64,000 nucleotides of DNA from Pseudoxanthomonas sp. J35 (lineage in GTDB: Bacteria; Pseudomonadota; Gammaproteobacteria; Xanthomonadales; Xanthomonadaceae), in the NCBI RefSeq assembly GCF_000513995.1, contig NZ_AZVB01000011.1, positions 138-64,137 on the forward strand, given 5' to 3'. Shown here piece by piece: positions 55,835-64,000 of this stretch. The translations under genes were made by a program, and so were the position numbers. The notes beneath the pieces are model-generated. The model worked only from the letters and a program-made list of their open reading frames with translations, did not search any database and was not told the DNA's origin. Each line of letters starts with the position of its first letter. Position 1 is the first letter of the stretch.

Positions 55835-57323
55835 TCAGGCGATACGCTTGCCGCGGTACCAGCGTTCGTGGGCGAGGGACAGCATCGGCAGGTCCTTGCG
55901 CCTGTCGCCGTAGGCATGGATGCGCGTGTAGCGGGACAGGTCGTAGCGCGCGCGGATGTCGGCGGCCTTGTGCGCGCCGCGGTCGCCGCCGAGGTGCCAG
56001 TGGGCCATCAGCCGGCGATAGCCGACGAAGTACCCGGCCAGTTCGGCCTGGTCGTAGGAGAACGGGTACATGTTGAAGAACAGCGTCTTGTACATCGCGT
56101 AGCAGCTGTCCAGCGGGTCGCGCACCAGGTGGATGATCCTGGCCTCCGGCAGGGCCTTGAGGATCGCGCCGCAGAACATGAAGTTTGCTGGCATCTTGTC
56201 GATGAACAGCGTGCTGCCGGGAATGATCTCGCGCAGGCCGCGCATGTACTCGCGGCCGATCGCGGCCAGGTCCAGGCCTGTGCTGGCCTGGGCCAGGGTC
56301 CGGGTGGTGTCGGCGCCGCGCATGCGGGCGCTGTTGTACAGCAGCAGGTGGCCGAAGTCCTGCGGTTCGCCCGCCGAAACCACCTGCCCGGACTGCACCA
56401 GCAGCCGTTCGACCAGGGTCGTGCCGCTGCGCGGCATGCCGACCACGAAGACCGGGCCGGCCTCCTGGTGGCCGGGTGTGGGCGCGGCCATGAAGGCCGC
56501 GTCGTAAGCCTCGGCCATCTCGGCCATGCCGGCGCACTCGGCGGCGACGTCGAACTCGAAGGTGCCGCGCATCAGGCGCGCACCTTCCTCCAGCGCCTGG
56601 AACGACGCCGCGTCCTGGCCCAGGTCCTCCACAGTTCCTTGCCCAGCGCGTACAGCGCGGCGGCGCGGTCGTTGGGCCGGGCCGAAGTGCTGCCCTGGAG
56701 CCGCTGGCGGAGGTCGGCGACGTTGTTGCGCTCCGGCGTCTGCTGGCGCACGCAGGCGCGGAGGTAGAGCGCCGATCCGCAGCCCGGATCGCGTGCCAGC
56801 AGGCGGTCCAGGTCGGCTTCGGCGGCGGCGAAATCGCCGCCGTAGAAGCGGGAGAACGCCAGTTCGTAGAGCAGGGCGGGCGGATGGTCGAGGAGCCTGG
56901 CCGCGTCGGCCAGGCAGGCGATCGCCTCGGCCACCAGGTCGTTGCGGAAGCAGAGGGATCCGGCGTGCCAGAGCAACTCGCCGTTGCCGCCGGCCATCGC
57001 GCGCACTTCCGCGACGATGTCGCGCAGTTCGCGCCGGCGCCGCATCGCGGCCAGCACCCGGGCCTTCCTCAGCTTGACCGACGGGGCGCCGCCGCTGCGC
57101 GTCAGGGCGCGCTCGGCCAGCGCCAGCGATTGCCGGGGATTGCCCGTGGCCAGCATCGCGTCCGTCCCCAGCAGCAGGACGTTGACGTCATCCGGGTGCA
57201 GCTGCAGCAGCTGCCGGGTGAGCCGGACCGCCTCGGCATCACGGTGCTGCCTCAGCAGTCCGAAACGTGGGCGAGCTGGCGCTGGAGCGGGCTGGGGGTG
57301 TCGGGGACGGTCGCGGTCGGCAT
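55835..57323 (-). pseudogene. TPR-sulfotransferase gene broken by two frameshifts
   Basis: Read together, three frames give one protein of about 496 residues: a TPR region followed by a Sulfotransfer_3 domain. The start (MPTATVPDTPSPLQRQLAHV) runs into a stop at 57252. The TPR part continues in another frame (LLRQHRDAEAVRLTRQLL) to YALGKEL at about 56632. The sulfotransferase part begins EDLGQDAASFQALEEGARL in a third frame and carries the PAPS loop VVGMPRSGTTLVERL and IIHLVRDPLDSCYAMYK. Each junction is repaired by inserting one base (near 57255 and 56633). It is either a true pseudogene or carries two sequencing errors. Intact homologues sulfate small molecules or glycans. Confidence 0.75.
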
Positions 57324-57376
57324 CGATCCAGTGTATGTGGCCGACTGCGTTTGCGGCACCCACCGGCCGTCACGGT

Positions 57377-59491
57377 TCAGCGCACCGGCATGCCCGGCTG
57401 CGCGCCGGCGTCGGCATCCAGCAGCGCCAGGGCGCCGCCGTCGAAGCCGGCCGACAGGATCATGCCCTCGCTGATGCCGAAGCGCATCTTGCGCGGGGCG
57501 AGGTTGGCGATGAACACCACGTTGCGGCCGACCAGCTTCTCCGGTTCGCCGTAGCTGGCGCGGATGCCGGAGAAGATCTGGCGCTGGCCCAGTTCGCCGG
57601 CGTCCAGCAGGAAGCGCAGCAGCTTGTCCGAACCTTCGACGAAGCCGCACTCCAGTACCTTGCCGATGCGCAGGTCGAGCTTTGCGAAGTCCTCGATACC
57701 GATGTACTGCGGCGCGTCCGTGGCCGGGGCGGCCGGCGCGGCCTCCTTCTTCGCCTCGGCCTTCTTCCCCGGCTGGGCGGCGGCGGGAGCGGGGGCGAGG
57801 GTGTCCTTGGAGGCTTCGGTCATGGCGTCGATGAGCTTGGGGTCGATACGGGTGAACAGCGGGGCGTAGGCGGCGAGCGTGCGTCCGGCCAGGTCGATGC
57901 GGCGGTCCACCGCCAGCTCCGTGCCCAGCCAGCTTTCCGCGCGGGCGATGGTCGCCGGCACGATCGGCTTGAGCACGCCGGCGATGTCGGCGAAGGCCTG
58001 CAGCGCGGTGGTCAGCACCAGGTGCAGGTCGGCGCGGCGCGCCGGATCCTTGGCCAGCGCCCACGGCGCGGTGCGGGCGATGTATTCGTTGGCCAGGTCG
58101 GCGGCGGCCATGGCGTTGCGGGTGACCGCGGCGTAGTTGTCCTGCGCGTACAGCTCCGGCGCGGTGCCGAGCAGGGCGCGCACCTGGTCCAGCAGCTGCG
58201 CGGCGTCCTGCGCCCAGCCTTCGCTGGCGACCGCGTCGTCGCCGGCCGCGCGCAGCACGTTGCCGAAATGCACGTCCAGCAACTTCGCGCAGCGGCTGGC
58301 GATGTTGACGAACTTGCCGACCAGGTCGCTATTCACGCGGGCGACGAAGTCGGACAGGTTGAGGTCCAGGTCGTCCACGCCGCCGGAGGTCTTGCAGGCG
58401 AAGTAGTAGCGCAGCGCGTCCGGGTCCAGGCCCACGTCCAGGTAGGTGCGGGCCATGATGAAGGTGCCGCGCGACTTGGACATCTTCGCGCCGTCCACGG
58501 TCAGGTAGCCGTTGACGTGCAGGCGGTCCGGCTTGCGCAGGCCGTTGCCTTCCAGCACCGCCGGCCAGAACAGGCCGTGGAAGTTGACGATGTCCTTGCC
58601 GATGAAGTGGTGCAGCTCGGCGTGGTCGCCCGGCTTGAGCAGCCGTTCCATCGCCGCTTCGTCGAAGCCGGCCTTGTCGCCGCTGCGGGCCAGCGCCAGC
58701 AGGCTGGAGAAGTAGCCGATCGGCGCGTCCAGCCAGACGTAGAAGTACTTGCCCGGGTGGCCGGGGATCTCGAAGCCGAAGTAGGGCGCGTCGCGGGAGA
58801 CGTCCCAGTCGCGCAGGCCGCCCTCGCCCTCGATCCATTCGGCCAGCTTGGCCTTGACCCCGGGCAGGGCGACGTCGCCCTTGAGCCACTCGCGCAGGCC
58901 TTCGGTGTACTGGCCGAGCTTGAAGAAGAAGTGCTCCGACGCGCGCAGTTCCGGCGTGGCCCCGGACACCGCCGAATGCGGGTCGATGAGGTCGGTCGGC
59001 GCGTAGGTGGCGCCGCAGACCTCGCAGTTGTCGCCGTACTGGTCCGGCGACTTGCAGTTCGGGCAGGTGCCCTTGACGTAACGGTCGGGCAGGAACATCT
59101 GCTTGACCGGGTCGTAGAGCTGCTCGATGGAGCGGCGCTCGATGCTGCCGCGCGCGTCCAGGGCCGCGTAGAAGCGCTCGGTCAGGGCGCGGTTCTCGTC
59201 CGAGTGGGTCGAGTGGTACCAGTCGAAGGCCACGCCGAACTCGCGGAAGTCGCGCTCGTGGCTGGCCTTGATCGCGGCGATGAAGGCCTCCGGGGTGACC
59301 CCGGCCTTCTCGGCGGCCAGCATGATCGGCGTGCCGTGGGTGTCGTCGGCGCAGACGTAGTGCACCGTGTCGCCGCGCATGCGCCGGGCCCTTACCCAGA
59401 TGTCGGCCTGGATGTAGCCGACCAGGTGGCCCAGGTGCAGCGGGCCGTTGGCGTAGGGCAGGGCGTTGGTAACGAGCGCGGAACGGGACAT
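57377..59491 (-). CDS. metG: Methionyl-tRNA synthetase
   Basis: Charges initiator and elongator tRNA-Met. The 704-residue product has HLGH (19-22), the zinc cysteines C143, C146, C156 and C159, KMSKS (336-340), an anticodon-binding domain and a C-terminal tRNA-binding domain (about 590-704, IEDFAKLDLRIGKVLECGFV) after an Ala/Lys-rich linker. An extended -10 TGCGATAAT precedes it on the minus strand. Confidence 0.98.
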   Translation of the reverse strand: MSRSALVTNALPYANGPLHLGHLVGYIQADIWVRARRMRGDTVHYVCADDTHGTPIMLAAEKAGVTPEAFIAAIKASHERDFREFGVAFDWYHSTHSDENRALTERFYAALDARGSIERRSIEQLYDPVKQMFLPDRYVKGTCPNCKSPDQYGDNCEVCGATYAPTDLIDPHSAVSGATPELRASEHFFFKLGQYTEGLREWLKGDVALPGVKAKLAEWIEGEGGLRDWDVSRDAPYFGFEIPGHPGKYFYVWLDAPIGYFSSLLALARSGDKAGFDEAAMERLLKPGDHAELHHFIGKDIVNFHGLFWPAVLEGNGLRKPDRLHVNGYLTVDGAKMSKSRGTFIMARTYLDVGLDPDALRYYFACKTSGGVDDLDLNLSDFVARVNSDLVGKFVNIASRCAKLLDVHFGNVLRAAGDDAVASEGWAQDAAQLLDQVRALLGTAPELYAQDNYAAVTRNAMAAADLANEYIARTAPWALAKDPARRADLHLVLTTALQAFADIAGVLKPIVPATIARAESWLGTELAVDRRIDLAGRTLAAYAPLFTRIDPKLIDAMTEASKDTLAPAPAAAQPGKKAEAKKEAAPAAPATDAPQYIGIEDFAKLDLRIGKVLECGFVEGSDKLLRFLLDAGELGQRQIFSGIRASYGEPEKLVGRNVVFIANLAPRKMRFGISEGMILSAGFDGGALALLDADAGAQPGMPVR

Positions 59492-59518
59492 GGGAGGCCG
59501 GGTGCTGGGGGACCGCGA

Positions 59519-59527
59519 TTATCGCAC
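59519..59527 (-). promoter_or_regulatory. Extended -10 promoter candidate for metG
   Basis: TGCGATAAT on the minus strand, the same nine bases as upstream of lepA (37710-37718), lies about 27 bases before the metG ATG. Confidence 0.45.
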
Positions 59528-59569
59528 GCGGGCGGGCCCGGCCCGGCTCCGGTGGCTTTCCGGGACTGG

Positions 59570-59601
59570 AAAAAGCGGCGACCCGGCAGGGGCCGGGTCG
59601 C
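59570..59601 (-). terminator. Rho-independent terminator after the DUF2147 gene
   Basis: On the minus strand GCGACCCGGC and GCCGGGTCGC form a 10-bp stem with a 4-base loop, followed by CGCTTTTTCC. Confidence 0.8.
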
Positions 59602-59628
59602 CGGGTCATGCGGGGCGGCGCGGGAGTC

Positions 59629-60081
59629 CTACTGCCGCAGCCAGGTCTGCGACTTGCAGATGAAGGCCACGCAGCCGGACACCTCCAGCTTCTTGCCGCC
59701 TTCGACCAGCTCCATCTTCGACTTGTAGACCTTGCCCTCGTCGGGCTTGAGGATGGTGCCGCCGGAATACTGGCCACCGCCCTCGGCCTTCATGCCGCGG
59801 ATGATCTCCATGCCGGTGATCGGCTGGTTCTTGCGGTCGTCCTTGCACTTGTCGCACACCGGGTTCGGCTTGCTCGGGTTGAGCAGCTCGACGATGCGGC
59901 CGGTGATGGTGCCGTTCGGCGCCTGGGTGATCTCCACGATCGACTTCGGCTTGCCGGTGTCGCCGTCGATGGTCTTCCAGCGGCCGACCACCGGGTCGGC
60001 GGCCAGGGCCGAGCCGGCGGCGAACAGCGCCGGCAGCAGCAGGGCGATGACGGAAAGCTTCTTGGAACCGGTACTGCGCAT
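59629..60081 (-). CDS. Exported DUF2147 protein
   Basis: The 150-residue product has a signal peptide (cleavage after ALA, about residue 27) and a DUF2147 beta-barrel-like domain with VGRWKTIDGDTGKPKSIVEI, GTITGRIVELL and a CDKC pair. The remaining two cysteines (SGCVAFIC) near the C-terminus could form disulfides. The function is unknown. Confidence 0.88.
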   Translation of the reverse strand: MRSTGSKKLSVIALLLPALFAAGSALAADPVVGRWKTIDGDTGKPKSIVEITQAPNGTITGRIVELLNPSKPNPVCDKCKDDRKNQPITGMEIIRGMKAEGGGQYSGGTILKPDEGKVYKSKMELVEGGKKLEVSGCVAFICKSQTWLRQ

Positions 60082-60202
60082 ATCCCCTCCAGGACGTGGA
60101 AAGCCCGGCCATCGCGGCCGGGCCGTGGCCCCACTCTAGCGCAGGGGAAGCGCTCTGCCTACGCCCGCGTACGGTTCGCGCGGGCGCGGCATGAACCCCG
60201 GG

Positions 60203-60985
60203 TTAAGGGGTCTCGCGGGCCGGCACTTCCGGCTCCGGGGCGTCGCTCTGCGGCGCGGTCGGCGGCACGCGGCTGGCCTCGACCGTCTCCACGCCGCCGA
60301 CCTCGACCTTGCCGGTGCGCGGTTTCATCCACACCTCGTCCTGCCACTGCCGGTACTGCACCGGATCCCAGTACCTGTCGTTGTAGAAGTGGGTGCCGTC
60401 GATCTGCATCGGCACGTCGCCGGGGCCGGTGACGTAGACCTTCACGTTGCCGGCGAAGCCGGTGAGGCTGCCGGTGCCGCGGCGGCGCTCGCGACGCAGC
60501 GCGGTGGCCAGGCGTGGCTCGGCCGCCGCGTCTCCGTAGCGGGCGTACACCTCCTGGCCGACCTCGATGGCCCGCTTCTGGCTGGCTTCGTCCAGTTCCT
60601 TCCAGTAGCGCTCGCGCAGCACCAGGAAGCCCTCGTAGCCGCGTTCGGCGGCCAGGTCCATCCAGGCGTAGGCCAGCGGGCGGTCCTGTTCGACGCCGCG
60701 GCCGTCCCACAGCATCTCGGCGACCATCGCCTGGGAGGGCTTGTCGGCGTACCAGGCGGCGCGCTTGAAGTAGGCGAAGGCCTCCTCGGGCTCGTCCTGC
60801 CTGAGCGCCTCCTGGGCGAGGTTGCGGAAACGCAGGTCGGGGTGGCCGGACAGGAATGCATCGGTCGACATGACCTCGTCGGCCATGGCCGGGGTCTTGG
60901 CCTGCTGGGGGGCGGCGTACGCGGCCGGCGCGCAGAGCGCGGCCAGCAGCAGCCAGCCGGCGTTCAGGACGTGCTTGCGGTCCAT
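60203..60985 (-). CDS. Exported Sel1-repeat-like protein
   Basis: The 260-residue product has a signal peptide (cleavage after AYA, about residue 24) and helical repeats of Sel1/TPR type: EEAFAYFKRAAWYADKPSQA, MLWDGRGVEQDRPLAYAWMD and LAAERGYEGFLVLRER. A C-terminal part contains tryptophans and tyrosines (FYNDRYWDPVQYRQWQDEVW) and ends in a Pro/Glu-rich tail. Function unknown; Sel1 repeats usually bind proteins. Confidence 0.75.
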   Translation of the reverse strand: MDRKHVLNAGWLLLAALCAPAAYAAPQQAKTPAMADEVMSTDAFLSGHPDLRFRNLAQEALRQDEPEEAFAYFKRAAWYADKPSQAMVAEMLWDGRGVEQDRPLAYAWMDLAAERGYEGFLVLRERYWKELDEASQKRAIEVGQEVYARYGDAAAEPRLATALRRERRRGTGSLTGFAGNVKVYVTGPGDVPMQIDGTHFYNDRYWDPVQYRQWQDEVWMKPRTGKVEVGGVETVEASRVPPTAPQSDAPEPEVPARETP

Positions 60986-61124
60986 CGGTGTGTCCTCCTG
61001 GACGAGGCGCCTGCCGGCGCCAATGCGGGCATTCTCCGGCCGCCACGGGGGCGGCCGGAATGGCCATTGGTCATTGCGACGAGGGTCACGGATGGCCGGC
61101 GTGGCCGGCCATCCGCGCCCTGGG

Positions 61125-63116
61125 TCAGTCGGCGCGGGTCGGGGTGCCGACGGTGGCCTTGCCGCCGATGTGGCGGCCGAAGAAGTCCAGCATCTTCGTG
61201 TACAGGTTCACCCGGTTCGGCACGTCGTAGAAGCCGTGCATCTCGCCGGACTGGATGATCATGCCCTCCGGCGGGTTGCCCGCCGCGATCAGCGCCTTGT
61301 TCATCAGCTCGGTCTGCTCGGGCACGGCGCGTTCGTCGCGCGCACCGGCGGCCAGGTAGACCGGGATCTTCACCTCCGCCGCGCGGCGGGCCGGCGAGTT
61401 CTCCGCCCACTCCTTCGTGTCGGTGCCGTGGGTGCGGCGCAGGTAGCGCAGGCCCGACTCGCGCTGCGGGATGTCGCCCTTCTTGAACAGCATGTCCACG
61501 TCGTACACGCCGACGTAGCCGAAGGCGCACTTGAACAGGCCCGGGGCGCGGATCGGCGCCATCAGCGCCGAATAGCCGCCGAAGCTGCCGCCGTAGATGC
61601 AGATGCGCTCCTTGTCGGCGTAGCCGTTGCTGATCGCCCAGTGGGTGGCGTCGACGATGTCGTTCTGGATGCCCTGGCCCCACTGGCGGTGGCCGGCATC
61701 CTGGAAGGCCTTGCCGTAGCCGCTGGAGCCGCGGAAGTTCACCTGCAGGACGGCATAGCCGCGCGAGGCGAACAGCTGGGTTTCGCCGTTGAAGCGCCAG
61801 TGGTCGCGCGGGCCGATCGGGCCGCCGTGCGGGTTGACGATCAGCGGCAGGTTCCGGCCGTCCGAGCCGTTGGGGATGGTCAGGAAGCCGTGGACCCGCA
61901 TGCCGTCGCGGGCGGTGAAGCTGAACGGCTTGACCGTGGCCATCCCGGCCTTGTCCAGCTGCGGGCGGCTCTGCATCAGGAAGCGCGCCTGCCTGGTGTC
62001 GCGGTCGTACAGGTACAGCTCGCCCGGATTGCTGTCGCTGTAGACGGCGACGATGATCTTGCGGCCGTCCTGGGTGTGGCTGGAGAAGTCGACCATCTCG
62101 CCCGGGAACGCGTCGGCCAGCGACACGTACAGCTCGGCGTCCGGATGGGTCTCGTCGATCAGCTGGACCTGCGGCGCGCCGGCCTCGGTGACTACGCCCA
62201 GCAGGGTCTTGCCGTCGGTGGACCACAGGTAGTCGGAGATCTCCGCGACCGGATCCTGGAACAGCTGCCTGAACTCGCCGGTGGCCACGTCCAGGGTGCC
62301 GATGGCCGGCGGCGACTTGTTGTCGCTCTGGATGGCGTAGACGGTGCCGTCCTCGGTGACCTGCTCGACCCACAGGTGCTTGCCGTCGGTCCTGGAGGCA
62401 TTCACCAGGGTCCATTCGCGGCCGTCGCGGCGGTACAGCTCGGTGCGCTCGTCGTATTCGCCTTCCTCGTCGCGGCTGGACGAGCACACCGAGAAGCGCG
62501 GCTGCTTCTGCGCGTCGAGGACGATGTCGCAGTTTTCCTTGGGCGCGCGGGCCAGCGGGGTGCGGCGGCCGCTGATGGTGTCCAGCAGGACCAGCTCGGT
62601 GCCGGCGCCTTCGGTGGAGCGCGGCGTGGACGCGCGCATGACCACGTTCACGTCGTCGTCCTTGAGCGTGTCGACCAGGCTGAAGCGGGCGCTGCCGACG
62701 GCCTTGCTGCGCTGGGTGGCGTCGCGGGTGCCGTAGAAGATCAGCGGGCGGGGCAGGGTGCCGTCGGCGTTGACGGCGAACCATTCGCCGGTGGAGAACG
62801 GCTGCGCATAGCCGCCCATCTTGCGCACGGCGTTGAACATCAGCCGTTCCGGACTGACCCAGTAGAAGGCGCCGACGCTCTTCTTGTCCGGGAGCTGGTT
62901 GACCTTGAGGATCTTCAGGTCGGAGGTGCGCATCACGGTCAGCACGTCCTGGTCGCCGTAGTCGACGGTGATGGCCAGGTAGTCGCCGTTGGGCGAGATC
63001 TTCGCGGTGCTGTACAGCGGATGCTTGACGAATTCCTCGACCGGCAGCGGCTGGGCCGCGGCGGCCACGCCGGGCAGGAGGGCCAGCGCCAGCAGGGCTG
63101 CGTGCATCTTCTTCAT
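61125..63116 (-). CDS. S9-family prolyl oligopeptidase-like peptidase
   Basis: The 663-residue product has a signal peptide (cleavage near AAA, about residue 21), a beta-propeller N-terminal half and an alpha/beta-hydrolase C-terminal half. The catalytic residues are Ser in YGGSFGGYSALM, Asp in GARDERAVPEQ and His in SGEMHGFYDVPN. NPHGGPIGPRDHWRFN forms the oxyanion-side loop. It is a periplasmic or cell-surface peptidase. The gene lies behind that of a TonB-dependent receptor with a terminator between them; such pairs occur in peptide-using xanthomonads. Confidence 0.92.
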   Translation of the reverse strand: MKKMHAALLALALLPGVAAAAQPLPVEEFVKHPLYSTAKISPNGDYLAITVDYGDQDVLTVMRTSDLKILKVNQLPDKKSVGAFYWVSPERLMFNAVRKMGGYAQPFSTGEWFAVNADGTLPRPLIFYGTRDATQRSKAVGSARFSLVDTLKDDDVNVVMRASTPRSTEGAGTELVLLDTISGRRTPLARAPKENCDIVLDAQKQPRFSVCSSSRDEEGEYDERTELYRRDGREWTLVNASRTDGKHLWVEQVTEDGTVYAIQSDNKSPPAIGTLDVATGEFRQLFQDPVAEISDYLWSTDGKTLLGVVTEAGAPQVQLIDETHPDAELYVSLADAFPGEMVDFSSHTQDGRKIIVAVYSDSNPGELYLYDRDTRQARFLMQSRPQLDKAGMATVKPFSFTARDGMRVHGFLTIPNGSDGRNLPLIVNPHGGPIGPRDHWRFNGETQLFASRGYAVLQVNFRGSSGYGKAFQDAGHRQWGQGIQNDIVDATHWAISNGYADKERICIYGGSFGGYSALMAPIRAPGLFKCAFGYVGVYDVDMLFKKGDIPQRESGLRYLRRTHGTDTKEWAENSPARRAAEVKIPVYLAAGARDERAVPEQTELMNKALIAAGNPPEGMIIQSGEMHGFYDVPNRVNLYTKMLDFFGRHIGGKATVGTPTRAD

Positions 63117-63145
63117 CGGGAGTCCTTTCGATGGTGGGTGACAGA

Positions 63146-63173
63146 GAAAAGCCCGGCTTGCACCGGGCTTTTC
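63146..63173 (-). terminator. Rho-independent terminator after the TonB-dependent receptor gene
   Basis: On the minus strand gaaaagcccgg and ccgggcttttc form an 11-bp stem with a 6-base loop, followed by TCTCTG. It lies between the receptor gene and the peptidase gene. Confidence 0.8.
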
Positions 63174-63199
63174 CCTTGTTGCAGGTCCTTCGCCGGGGC

Positions 63200-64000
63200 T
63201 TAGAACCGGTACGCGATGCTCACGTAGTAGCGGCGACCCAGCGGGTCGGCGCCCAGCCAGGGATTGAAGAACGGATAGGCGGTGTAGCTGTTGTCCTCGC
63301 GGTACTGGTTGTCCAGCACGTTGACGACCTGCAGCTGGGCCTGGACGTTCGGGCCGAACTTCTTGGCCAGGGTCAGGTTGTACAGCATGTACGGCTGCAG
63401 GCGCGGACCGTAGTAGCCGCCGGCCGAGTTGCGGCCGGCCACTTCGGCGCGCGACCAGGCCGAGCCGTAGCGGGTGCCGAACACGGTGGTGGTCCAGTCG
63501 CCGTACATCCAGCTCACGCTGCCGCGGGCGCGGCTACGCTCCGGATACCAGTAGTTCTGGCTCGGCGGCAGGTCGCGGTAATCGACCAGGTCGTCCGTCG
63601 GCTCCTGCTTGAACTTGTTGCTCAGCTGCAGCGAGTACGACAGGTCGAAGTTGAACGAACCCAGGCGGTCGGTATTCAGACGGTACTTGTAGCTCGCGTC
63701 GATACCGGTGGTGTCCTGCAGCGCGGTGTTGATGTACGAGTTGTTGATCCGCTGGATGCGCAGGTGGTCCGGGGTGCCGGGGGCGTCGATACGGGTGATC
63801 AGGCCGTACAGGCTCTGGCAGAACGCGTTGTCCGGAGCCGGCGAACCGTCGGCGTAGGTACCCAGGCGGCAGGCGGCTTCGCGCTGCAGCAGGGTGCCCG
63901 CGTCGAACTGCGAGGCAGCGTCCTTCAGGCGGATGCGGTACCAGTCGACCGACAGGGACATGTCGTCGACGATGTCCCACACGAAGCCGGCGGTCCAGGA
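63200..64000 (-). CDS. TonB-dependent receptor, C-terminal part (gene continues beyond the window)
   Basis: The last ~266 residues are visible, with no start before the window edge (the frame is open at 64000). They show alternating aromatic beta strands of an outer-membrane barrel (SVDWYRIRLKDAA, ASYKYRLNTDRLGSFNFDLS, YMLYNLTLAKKFG, QLQVVNVLDNQYRED) and end in YYVSIAYRF, the terminal phenylalanine typical for barrel insertion by BAM. Two cysteines lie in an extracellular loop (CRLGTY and FCQSLYG). It belongs to the large OAR-like receptor group common in Xanthomonadaceae; the ligand is unknown. Confidence 0.9.
   Translation of the reverse strand, partial: SWTAGFVWDIVDDMSLSVDWYRIRLKDAASQFDAGTLLQREAACRLGTYADGSPAPDNAFCQSLYGLITRIDAPGTPDHLRIQRINNSYINTALQDTTGIDASYKYRLNTDRLGSFNFDLSYSLQLSNKFKQEPTDDLVDYRDLPPSQNYWYPERSRARGSVSWMYGDWTTTVFGTRYGSAWSRAEVAGRNSAGGYYGPRLQPYMLYNLTLAKKFGPNVQAQLQVVNVLDNQYREDNSYTAYPFFNPWLGADPLGRRYYVSIAYRF

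Overview
The window looks like a stretch of a high-GC gammaproteobacterial chromosome of the Xanthomonadaceae/Lysobacteraceae group (Lysobacter, Luteimonas, Pseudoxanthomonas, Stenotrophomonas or a relative; I cannot fix the genus). The reasons are the rpoE-rseA-mucD cluster without rseB, a stand-alone soluble RnfB-like ferredoxin, a yceD-rpmF-fabH-fabD-fabG-acpP-fabF-pabB-mltG-tmk-holB-pilZ run without plsX, a MutL with an endonuclease motif, and GTAG-headed REP palindromes between genes. Apart from the first ~7 kb almost everything is core chromosome.

Region 1-6.8 kb is accessory. A tRNA-Ser(GGA) gene at 6645-6737 (minus) has its last bases repeated exactly (24 bp) at 809-832. Between the copies lies a ~5.8 kb integrated element: a tyrosine integrase beside the tRNA, a second, divergent tyrosine-recombinase-like gene, a RepL-type winged-helix replication protein preceded by a hairpin that buries its Shine-Dalgarno, three small cargo genes of unknown function, a GGTTGT/ACAACC repeat array near two promoters, and a 300 bp intergenic stretch packed with near-perfect hairpins. 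The element gives the tRNA a new terminator; the tRNA's presumed old terminator is stranded beside attL. Left of attL is an AT-rich, probably 5'-truncated CPBP-family membrane protease gene.

Region 6.8-20.4 kb holds dnaX-ybaB-recR (DNA polymerase clamp loader and recombination), a HIT hydrolase, a Slp lipoprotein, a moxR-DUF58-transglutaminase operon on the minus strand, three membrane genes for lipid-linked sugar transfer (GT39, GT2, an unrecognised polytopic protein) and a Maf-like pyrophosphatase. Region 20.4-31.9 kb is the fatty-acid synthesis operon followed by pabB, mltG, tmk, holB, pilZ and a DUF4380 secreted protein. Region 32-43.3 kb has a multifunctional beta-oxidation protein (minus), the sigma-E envelope stress cluster and lepA-lepB-DUF4845-rnc-era-recO (protein export, translation, RNA processing, repair).

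Region 43.4-57.3 kb has a GNAT/nitrilase pair, REP elements, xseA, queG divergent from nnr-tsaE-amiC-mutL, a DUF1684 lipoprotein, a TraB/GumN protein, an RnfB-like ferredoxin and a TPR-sulfotransferase gene broken by two apparent single-base frameshifts. Region 57.4-64 kb has metG, three exported proteins (DUF2147, Sel1-like, S9 peptidase) and the 3' end of a TonB-dependent receptor that runs off the window. A recurring signal is a -10-like hexamer exactly 6 nt before the ATG (queG, nnr, the GNAT gene, amiC), suggesting leaderless mRNAs. All calls come from reading the sequence only; no database or folding program was run.
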